Position numbers and translations under genes: made by a program
The notes under the pieces: generated by a model
Told to the model about the DNA's origin: nothing
Seen by the model: only the letters and a program-made list of their open reading frames with translations
Databases searched by the model: none
NCBI GenBank assembly: GCA_017461345.1
Contig: JAFTYP010000002.1
Location: forward strand, 62,001 to 126,000
Direction: 5' to 3'
Length of the DNA stretch: 64,000 nt
DNA from: Bacteroidaceae bacterium
GTDB lineage: Bacteria > Bacteroidota > Bacteroidia > Bacteroidales > Bacteroidaceae
Shown here: positions 52,499 to 59,268 of the stretch, one piece after another
Layout of the letters: every line of letters starts with the position of its first letter
Position numbering within the stretch: the first letter of the stretch is position 1

Positions 52499-55099
52499 TT
52501 ACTTCAGGAACTTCTTACCGTTGACGATATTGATGCCCTTCTGTACCTTCTGTATGCGCTGGCCGCTGAGGTTGTAGATAACCGCGTTAGCCTCAACGTT
52601 AGCGTCAATGTCGCTTATGCCTGTTGCATCGCCACCCTCGAAGCCATAGAAACTCTTGACGCCGTTGGCGGCAGAAATCTCAAGGTAACCCTTGCCTGCA
52701 GCAATAGTGCTGCCTGCCTTAACCTGGTAGAAACCAATGCCCTCGGCACCGTCGGCAAGAACATACTGTGTGCCGTCGGCAGTAACGTCAGCATTAGCAG
52801 CCTTGAGTTCGTTGCCAGTTAGAGCAGCAGCACCAGTGGTGTAAGGAAGCTTATAGGAGCCAGCATTACCCTTCATAACAACAGCACTACCAACAGGAAT
52901 CTTTGTTACCTTTGTCAGGTTAGCCCAACCCTCGGGAGCAAAACTTACAGTATAAGCAGCCAACTCATTGTCTGCAAAAACACTCAAATCAACATCATTC
53001 ACCTCAGGCACGTAAGTTGCATAGCCGTTGCTGCCTATATAGAACATCTCAGCCGTATTATCCTTACCAACAATACAGAAGCCAAACACCATTGCCTTGC
53101 TGTTACCATTAGACTCACCAGAGTTATAAAGACTGATGCTCGTAATAACCTTGTCCTGATCTACAAAAGCAGGAATCTCAAAGAAACGGAAGTTATTACC
53201 TCCATCCTGCAGATAACCTACACCTTGATATTCCCAAACACGACCCGTCTGGTAAACTGTCACCTCACGTGTTGTCTCATTATCCGTATCCCAGTTATAG
53301 ATCTGGAAATCTGCCGTTGATGTAGTGCCATCAGCATAACTGAAGGTAGCCGTCATGTCTGCAGGGCCATTGCTTGCCGTACCCAGGAAATAGAATCTCC
53401 AACTCTTGCTCTTAAGTTCACCATCGACAGTCATAACCTTGGTTTGTCCCTTTTCTACAGAAACTGCATTCAGCCCATCATAGTCGAATGCGTACGTGTG
53501 GCCCGAAGTAGTCTTCAAGATACCATCATCAGGAACACCATAGCTTGTAGTCTTTTCCTCTCCATTCTCTACCACAGTCTTAGTGTAGAAGCCAGTACCT
53601 TCATTATCGAATCCTTCAATAATATCCACACCACCTACGGCAGGAATATTGCGAGTGAATACATCAGCATCAAGACCAGAAGAGATATTGACAGACTCTG
53701 TACCAAACTTCTCTTCGCTTGCCAGGTATTCAGCCATTACCTTTTCTGCCGCCCATGCTGCTTTGACATTCTCTGTCAAGTTCTTATAATTGGAATTGCC
53801 AACAGCAGCCACGGCCGCTTCGAATGCATTCTGTTGTTCTGCAGTAGCCTCACTATAGTCATACTTGCTCTGGAAATCCTGCAATGCCTGTAAAGCAGCA
53901 GCCCTTTTGTTTTGGAATGCTTGACCGTCAATAATGTTCAGGTCTGCCATTTGCGATTGACCGCCAGATGTGTTAGACTTCAGAACAACCTTGAAGTATT
54001 GATAATTCTCGGTGATTGTATTTGTAAAGTCGAAGTCTTGTGTTGCGCCACTCTCTGTTGTCATGCCCCCATCTTCTGTTGAATAGAGTTCTACCCAACC
54101 TTCGGCACTTTCCGTAGCATTGAGTATCTTGTCGAAGTTTGCGCCATAGATGGCCCAAGACTTCCAGTTTCGTCCTGGATTGTTACCCGTATCGCCGGCT
54201 GCAGTCAGTTGATAATAGAGGGGCAGGATGGCTTCTTTCAGACGCCAAACGATGTTTCCTGAGGTGAAATTTCCTCCCCATTTGGTGCCGGGCTTGCCGT
54301 CGAGCAGGTTTGCGGCAGCGCCGTCGCCCCAAGTTGCGCCAGCAGTTGAAAGTATGACGTATGTATTGGTATTATACGCATTTATGTACTCCTGGAATTT
54401 TTTTACGTTGAGAAGAGCGGCATCGAGTTCGTCGAAGTCGCCTGTGGCTGTTGCATTTTCTCTCAAGGCATCGAGTGTTCCAACAAGTTCAGCGTACTCG
54501 TTCTGCAATAGAGCATCGGCTTTGCTTGTGTCGAAGTTCTTGGCGCTGTCGATAAGACCAGCATAGGCAGAAGTGTCAACGATGTAGTCCTTGAATGTAA
54601 ACTCGCCCATCTGCATATAGACATCTCCTCTCGTTGCTGTTGCCTTGACGAGATAGTATATGTAGAAGTTCTCTGTGTCGGCATTATTCATTTGGAATGT
54701 GTAGTCGGTAGTATTCTTATCCTGCAGAACATCATCGTTCTGACGGATGTCCAATGCCACCCAACCGCCTTCTGTGCTACGTGCTGCGTTCAGTGCAGCC
54801 TCGTCATTGGCAAAGTTTCCACCGAAGACCGTCCAGTCTTTCCAGTTACGATTTCTATACGACGCGTTGTCGTTGCCTGTGGTAAGGATGTAGGATGTTG
54901 CCTGAAGGGGTAAGGATGTCTTGAAGATGCACCACATGTCATCGCTAAGTTGGCCTTCCCATTTTGCGCCTCGGTTGCCGTCGACAAGGCGGTTGTTGTT
55001 ATATCTGTCACCTACATAAGTGACTGTTACAGCAGCGTTTGCTGTCTGCAAGCCAAATAGCATTGTGGCTACGGCAAAGAAAGTAAAAGGTTTCTTCAT
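52499..55099 (-). CDS. Secreted protein with two discoidin-like domains and T9SS-type tail
   Basis: The 866-residue protein begins MKKPFTFFAVATMLFGLQTANA, a signal peptide. Two similar domains, about 25-175 and 245-395, share LVDGNRGAKWEG / LLDGKPGTKWGG, a long strand region and RNWKDWTVFGGNF / RNWKSWAIYGANF; this is the F5/8-type (discoidin) sugar- or lipid-binding pattern. A helical linker (about 180-245 and 395-460), a beta-rich middle and a C-terminal module with GYATYVPEVNDVDL and AAGKGYLEISA, like the end of the PI-PLC protein, precede the tail IYNLSGQRI...GINIVNGKKFLK. Binding to cell-surface or plant glycans is inferred; no catalytic residues are evident. A TAACTTTG box lies upstream. 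Confidence 0.72.
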   Translation of the reverse strand: MKKPFTFFAVATMLFGLQTANAAVTVTYVGDRYNNNRLVDGNRGAKWEGQLSDDMWCIFKTSLPLQATSYILTTGNDNASYRNRNWKDWTVFGGNFANDEAALNAARSTEGGWVALDIRQNDDVLQDKNTTDYTFQMNNADTENFYIYYLVKATATRGDVYMQMGEFTFKDYIVDTSAYAGLIDSAKNFDTSKADALLQNEYAELVGTLDALRENATATGDFDELDAALLNVKKFQEYINAYNTNTYVILSTAGATWGDGAAANLLDGKPGTKWGGNFTSGNIVWRLKEAILPLYYQLTAAGDTGNNPGRNWKSWAIYGANFDKILNATESAEGWVELYSTEDGGMTTESGATQDFDFTNTITENYQYFKVVLKSNTSGGQSQMADLNIIDGQAFQNKRAAALQALQDFQSKYDYSEATAEQQNAFEAAVAAVGNSNYKNLTENVKAAWAAEKVMAEYLASEEKFGTESVNISSGLDADVFTRNIPAVGGVDIIEGFDNEGTGFYTKTVVENGEEKTTSYGVPDDGILKTTSGHTYAFDYDGLNAVSVEKGQTKVMTVDGELKSKSWRFYFLGTASNGPADMTATFSYADGTTSTADFQIYNWDTDNETTREVTVYQTGRVWEYQGVGYLQDGGNNFRFFEIPAFVDQDKVITSISLYNSGESNGNSKAMVFGFCIVGKDNTAEMFYIGSNGYATYVPEVNDVDLSVFADNELAAYTVSFAPEGWANLTKVTKIPVGSAVVMKGNAGSYKLPYTTGAAALTGNELKAANADVTADGTQYVLADGAEGIGFYQVKAGSTIAAGKGYLEISAANGVKSFYGFEGGDATGISDIDANVEANAVIYNLSGQRIQKVQKGINIVNGKKFLK

Positions 55100-55177
55100 A
55101 GAATTAATGATTTATTATTTAGATTAATATGGTTATGTTTGTTATATCAAAACACATATGCGCACATATTTTGCATA

Positions 55178-55185
55178 CAAAGTTA
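55178..55185 (-). promoter_or_regulatory. -7 box of the discoidin-like gene
   Basis: TAACTTTG on the minus strand, 79 bp before the start; no -33 element recognised. Confidence 0.38.
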
Positions 55186-55571
55186 TATTCTTTTTAAAAA
55201 TTTGGACTTTTTCGCAGTGTTAAATTTTATTAAAAAGCGCATAGTATTCCGTTTCGCCAAAGTTTTACCGGTGTTCTTTCTATGTCCATCAGGAGGGACG
55301 AAGGGAAATTCTGGGCTGAGAAGCCATTGATGTTTTGTTGGCTTATTGTGTAATGTTTTTTCTTATACTGAAGCCATCTGGCGTTAGATTTTTTGCAAAA
55401 TGGCACTCGGCGAGACGGAAGGAAGAATCGGAGCCAAAATTCAATGGGCACAGATAGTCAAGCGTTTGCATTACGGCGTTATGCTTATACGTATCAAAAA
55501 ACCGCTATTTCATCGGGAGAAATCAGTTAAAACGGCATGATTTTACTCCAGAAAGCCTGTGGTTTTCCGGC

Positions 55572-55652
55572 CGGAATGGTGTGCCTTTTCGAGGGACTTG
55601 GCAGTGGTTGTCGGGCAACTCGGCGTGCCTCGTCGGGAAACACGGCTCTGAA
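55572..55652. repeat. 22-bp-period array J (alternative cores only)
   Basis: Units at 55577 (GGTGTGCC), 55599 (GGCAGTGGTTGT), 55621 (GGCGTGCC) and a weaker one at 55643 (GGCTCTGA), 22 bp apart, with spacers containing TCGGG. GGTTAACC is absent here, as in array E. Confidence 0.8.
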
Positions 55653-55778
55653 AGTGGGGCGTTTCGGTGAGGCTGGTTTCAATTTTCTGTAAAGTTTTTT
55701 CTATGATACGAACAAAGGAAAGTGGCAGAAACCATAAAAAAAGTGATGGTTTCACTGCCTTATAACCTCCGTTTTTCG

Positions 55779-55786
55779 TACCTTTG
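55779..55786 (+). promoter_or_regulatory. -7 box of the transporter operon
   Basis: TACCTTTG, placing transcription start just before the folded leader at 55796-55883. No clear TTG at the -33 position. Confidence 0.48.
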
Positions 55787-55795
55787 CAAGCAGAT

Positions 55796-55883
55796 TCGCA
55801 CACATCGGTGAGCCGTAAGGGCTGGCCTGTCCTCGGAAAGACCGAGGTAAAAACGTCGTTTGGCAGCAACCGAACAGGTGCGA
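55796..55883 (+). ncRNA. Structured 5' leader, riboswitch-like, class unknown
   Basis: Perfectly paired elements: outer stem TCGCAC/GTGCGA (55796-55801 with 55878-55883), AGCC/GGCT (55811-55814 with 55820-55823), CCTCGG/CCGAGG (55831-55836 with 55842-55847) and GTTTGG/CCGAAC (55858-55863 with 55870-55875, one T-G pair). CTGT (55827-55830) could pair with ACAG (55874-55877), competing with the last stem. It lies between the promoter box and the start of the BASS transporter. The nested stems suggest a regulated leader; no known riboswitch consensus is recognised. Confidence 0.5.
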
Positions 55884-55912
55884 CAAAGAACTTAAAAACA
55901 AGAACATACATC

Positions 55913-56908
55913 ATGACACTACTTCTTAACATCAGCCGTTGCCTGGCTCGCTACACGAGCCTCTTCGTCATCGTTGTTGCCATTGTTGCGTTCCTCGCAC
56001 CGGAATCATTCGCATGGGTGCAGGAAGGACAGCGCGCCTCGGTCATTCTGGGACTCATCATGCTGACCATGGGCTGCACACTCTCTGCCCAAGATTTCCG
56101 CATCCTGCTGTCGCGCCCCATGGACATCCTCATCGGAGCCGTAGCACAGTACACCATCATGCCCGTCGTGGCGTGGATGCTGGCTCGGTTTTTCCATCTC
56201 GATGCGTTCCTGACGGCAGGCATCATCCTCGTTGGCTGCAGCCCCGGCGGCGTGAGCAGCAATCTTATGAGTTTCCTTTGCAAGGGCGATGTGGCATACA
56301 GCGTAGGCATGACAACCGTCAGCACCTGTCTTTCGCCCTTCGTCACGCCCTTGCTTGTGCTTTGGCTGGCAGGGGCAGAGATTGAAGTAGATGCCTGGGG
56401 AATGTTTCAGAACATCTTGCTCGTGACACTTCTCCCCGTTGCGCTCGGCGTCGCCTTCAACTACTTTCTGGGCAAAAGGAAAGACTTCCGTCAGATACAA
56501 GGCATCATGCCCGGCATCAGCGTCCTGTGCCTGGCCTGCATCGTGGGCGGCGTCATCTTCACAGTCCACCCGCAACTTCAGGAAAAAGGGCTGAAACTCA
56601 TTCTGCTGACACTTGCCGTTGTCACCCTGCACAATGGTGCCGGCTATCTGCTGGGCTACCTCGTTGGCAAGGCATTCCGCTTCGACACCGCCAAACGACG
56701 CACGCTCTCCATCGAAGTAGGCATGCAGAACGCTGGCATGGCAACCGTGCTGGCACGCAACTTCTTCGCATCGCCAGCCATGATAGCCATGAACCCGATG
56801 GCAGCCCTCGCCGTCGTCCCGTGCGCCATCTCCTGCGCCTACCACAGCATCTCCGGCACCTTGCTGGCAGGCTACTTCCTCTGGAAGGACAGACAAAAGA
56901 AGCAATAG
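55913..56908 (+). CDS. Bile acid:sodium symporter (BASS) family transporter
   Basis: I start at ATG 55913 (MTLLLNISRCLARYTSLF); the upstream part of the frame is the folded leader, not protein. The 331-residue protein has about nine to ten hydrophobic helices. Family motifs are GLIMLTMGCTLSAQDFRILL, AGIILVGCSPGGVSSNLMSF (unwound helix and Na-site region) and SIEVGMQNAGMATVLA (second crossing region). BASS proteins carry organic anions such as bile acids, pantoate or 2-keto acids with Na+; the substrate here is unknown. The next gene starts 9 bp after the stop. Confidence 0.87.
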   Translation: MTLLLNISRCLARYTSLFVIVVAIVAFLAPESFAWVQEGQRASVILGLIMLTMGCTLSAQDFRILLSRPMDILIGAVAQYTIMPVVAWMLARFFHLDAFLTAGIILVGCSPGGVSSNLMSFLCKGDVAYSVGMTTVSTCLSPFVTPLLVLWLAGAEIEVDAWGMFQNILLVTLLPVALGVAFNYFLGKRKDFRQIQGIMPGISVLCLACIVGGVIFTVHPQLQEKGLKLILLTLAVVTLHNGAGYLLGYLVGKAFRFDTAKRRTLSIEVGMQNAGMATVLARNFFASPAMIAMNPMAALAVVPCAISCAYHSISGTLLAGYFLWKDRQKKQ

Positions 56909-56917
56909 CCATTGACT

Positions 56918-58201
56918 ATGAAACAACTCACATCCCTTTTGCTCCTCGTTCTCGCTTTAGAAACCTTTGCCAACGACGGCGTCTACTACACCAACGGCAA
57001 CTTCCTCGTGCCCGTCAAGGAAACAGACGTCTCAGTCAAGAAGGAAATCCTTGAGATAAAACTCTGCAAGGACGGCTACGCAGAAGTCTGCGTGGATTAC
57101 ACATTATACAACAACAAGGAGGGCAAAACGGTGACAATGGCATTCGAGGCTGCTGCACCATACGAAGCCTGGGCACCCTTCTCCCGCGAAGGAAAACACC
57201 CATTTATACAAGACTTCATAGTGCTCTTCAACGGACAAAAGCTCGCTTACCGCAACGCCATCATTGCTTCACAGAACGATAGGAGAACAGACTTCACACC
57301 GCTCGACCTTACCAAATGGAAAGGCTACGGTGAGGTGGCAGACAGTTTAATACCGATGGACAACGTACTGATTGACCCATCCCTGCCCGACAGCTTCTGC
57401 ACCTTTGCCTACGCCTACTACTTCAACGCACCATTCAGCAAGGGAGAGAACACCATACGCCACACCTATCGCTATAAAATGAGTTACGGCGTAGGTCGTA
57501 AATTCGAGGTACCCTACGCACTCTATCCTGCCACTCGATGGGCGAACGGCAAGGTCGACGACTTCACGCTCCGCATAACGTCCGACGACACAAGAGCTAT
57601 CCTACTGCCCAACTCGCTCTTCCTCGGCACTCCCTTCAAGCACAGCCGAGGCGAGAGCCACACTTATCAGCTACAACATGATTACGGTGAATGCCTCTTT
57701 GCCGAACTAATGAAGGGCGACACACTGGAGTGGTGTTGCAAGGACTTCGCGCCCCACGACGGCATGTGCATTAGATCGGGCACAGAAATGCGAAAAGGTG
57801 TAAGGGAATATGCTACAAAAGGAAAGGTAGTCGTTACCGACGATGGCTGGGAGGGATACTATCTCGCCGATTCTGGCGACAACTACTTCGCCGAGACACA
57901 AGAATACTGCCTCGTGCCAAAGGCGAAGGCAAGGGTAGAACTTCGCGAAGCAGAGAAGGGACAGGGCTTCGTCTTTCTCAGAAGCGACATTCAGAAAGCC
58001 AACGTCCGACAAGGCCCTTCGAAGCAAAGCGCGGTGCTTTTCACGCTGGACAACCCAGAAGATGAGATGCCCGTGGGTTATCCCTGCCTAGGGGTCGAGT
58101 ATAACAAGAGCGAATACAACGCGTGGTACAAGGTCAGCGTAAGCGGCAAGACAGGCTACATCAGCTCTCGCATCGCTGTGTGGGACTCTCTCAATTTGTG
58201 A
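56918..58201 (+). CDS. Exported protein with unknown N-terminal domain and C-terminal SH3b domain
   Basis: The ATG at 56918 starts MKQLTSLLLLVLALETFA, a signal peptide. Residues about 20-330 form a beta-rich domain (VSVKKEILEIKLCKDGYAEV, YRYKMSYGVGRKFEVPYALY, WCCKDFAPHDGMCIR) that I do not recognise with certainty; it faintly resembles DUF4424-type proteins. The last 80 residues are a bacterial SH3 domain (KANVRQGPSKQSAVLFTL, AWYKVSVSGKTGYISSRI), usually a cell-wall or peptide-binding module. It lies 9 bp after the transporter, probably in the same operon, and faces a bidirectional terminator. Confidence 0.68.
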   Translation: MKQLTSLLLLVLALETFANDGVYYTNGNFLVPVKETDVSVKKEILEIKLCKDGYAEVCVDYTLYNNKEGKTVTMAFEAAAPYEAWAPFSREGKHPFIQDFIVLFNGQKLAYRNAIIASQNDRRTDFTPLDLTKWKGYGEVADSLIPMDNVLIDPSLPDSFCTFAYAYYFNAPFSKGENTIRHTYRYKMSYGVGRKFEVPYALYPATRWANGKVDDFTLRITSDDTRAILLPNSLFLGTPFKHSRGESHTYQLQHDYGECLFAELMKGDTLEWCCKDFAPHDGMCIRSGTEMRKGVREYATKGKVVVTDDGWEGYYLADSGDNYFAETQEYCLVPKAKARVELREAEKGQGFVFLRSDIQKANVRQGPSKQSAVLFTLDNPEDEMPVGYPCLGVEYNKSEYNAWYKVSVSGKTGYISSRIAVWDSLNL

Positions 58202-58266
58202 ACACCGCCGAACTCGTCCGCAGATTGAACGTATCACGATTGACTTCGCGGGGAATCAAAATAAGA

Positions 58267-58300
58267 AAAGGCGACAGGGAAAACCTGCCGCCTTTCTCGT
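58267..58300. terminator. Bidirectional terminator between convergent genes
   Basis: Stem AAAGGCG-A-CAGG / CCTG-C-CGCCTTT (58267-58278 with 58284-58295, one A-C mismatch) with a GAAAA loop. T-rich sequence follows on both strands, ending the SH3b gene (plus) and the DUF1080 gene (minus). Confidence 0.72.
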
Positions 58301-58320
58301 TTCTTCTATTACCGAATGGT

Positions 58321-59196
58321 TTACTCGTCGATCTTGATACGTACGTTGCGATACCAAACGTCGTCGCCGTGGTCCTGGAATGCGATGTAGCCACCGTCCT
58401 TCTGACCCTGTACGATCATCATGTCGTATGCAGCGGGGAAGTCGCCACCCTTGCAGAACTTGCTGCCGTCGAGCATTTCCTTCCACTTTGGAGTCCAGAG
58501 GTGGTACTCAAGAACCTGCTCGCCGTTCTGGTAGTGCCATACAGAACCCTTGAAGACGCGAATCTTCACGGTGTTCCACTCGCCATAAGGCTTAGCATTC
58601 TGAGGAACAGCAGGAATCATGTCGTAGAGAGACGCAGCCTGGCGGTTGCCGTCCTTACCCTGGTTGGCATCCTCGTGGTTGGCATTGTCGAGCACCTGGT
58701 ACTCAGAGCAAGACTGCCAGATGGGGAGGTAGTTACCATCCTTACCCTTAGCCTCCTGGGCCAGGTAGAAGATACCGGAATTACCACCCTTGCTGATCTT
58801 ATACTCGCACTCGAAAGTGAAGTTCTTGAACTTGTGAGCGAAGAGAAGGTCGCCACCGCCCTCTACTTGAGCCTCGCCAGTACCGCTACCCACCAAGTGG
58901 ATGCAGCCGTCAACACTCTCCCAACTTGTGGGAACAGCGTCCTGACCATAGCCACGCCAACCGTCGAGACTGGTGCCATCGTAAAGAACATAATATCCCT
59001 CAGCATCAACCTTCAACTTAGAAAGGTCATACTGCTCGTTGTCAACGATAGTAGCACTATCCTTGGGAGCATTGGGATCCTGCTTCTCCACGCAGTTTTG
59101 GCAAGCCTCGCAGTCACAGTTACACTTGTTCTGACCACAGCAAGCAGTCAAGAACATTGCCGCCATAGCAGCAACATAAACGATAGATTTCTTCAT
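58321..59196 (-). CDS. DUF1080 lipoprotein with Cys-rich linker (3-keto-glycoside hydrolase family)
   Basis: The 291-residue protein starts MKKSIVYVAAMAAMFLTAC, a lipoprotein signal with the lipidated Cys at 19. It is followed by CGQNKCNCDCEACQNC: in all seven Cys at 19, 20, 25, 27, 29, 32 and 35. The DUF1080 domain (about 70-291) has YVLYDGTSLDGWRGYGQ, SKGGNSGIFYLAQE, EYQVLDNANHEDA, AASLYDMIPAVPQNAKPYGE and the C-terminal IAFQDHGDDVWYRNVRIKID. Family members hydrolyse 3-keto-glycosides. No oxidoreductase partner is seen in this operon within the window, where GH2 and GH78 lie upstream. The Cys cluster may bind metal or form disulfides; it is not part of the family. Confidence 0.85.
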   Translation of the reverse strand: MKKSIVYVAAMAAMFLTACCGQNKCNCDCEACQNCVEKQDPNAPKDSATIVDNEQYDLSKLKVDAEGYYVLYDGTSLDGWRGYGQDAVPTSWESVDGCIHLVGSGTGEAQVEGGGDLLFAHKFKNFTFECEYKISKGGNSGIFYLAQEAKGKDGNYLPIWQSCSEYQVLDNANHEDANQGKDGNRQAASLYDMIPAVPQNAKPYGEWNTVKIRVFKGSVWHYQNGEQVLEYHLWTPKWKEMLDGSKFCKGGDFPAAYDMMIVQGQKDGGYIAFQDHGDDVWYRNVRIKIDE

Positions 59197-59268
59197 ATTA
59201 CTATAATTATATATAATTAAAAGACACTATAACCCGCCCCCCCACAAAGGGAGACGGGACTATAAAAG

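Larger units (their letters stand above)
55100..55912. other. Divergent intergenic region: two promoter boxes, array J and a structured leader
   Basis: The 813 bp hold the -7 box for the minus-strand gene (55178-55185), array J (55572-55652), the TACCTTTG box for the transporter (55779-55786) and a structured 5' leader (55796-55883). The stretch 55190-55540 is AT-rich without coding character. Confidence 0.55.

Noticed and set aside
2985..55652. 22-bp arrays as a CRISPR
   Set aside because: Spacers are 14 bp and semi-conserved, cores are 8-13 bp, there is no leader or cas gene, and arrays have only three to five units.
2985..55652. 22-bp arrays as transcription terminators
   Set aside because: The cores are too short to form stable hairpins and there is no consistent T run; real terminators occur separately near several of them.
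55796..55883. Leader as a SAM-I riboswitch because of GGGCTGGCC and GGCAGCAACC
   Set aside because: The short matches are in the wrong order and the conserved AAGAG and GAAA-tetraloop core of SAM-I is absent; TPP, cobalamin, ZTP and THF consensus elements were also not found.
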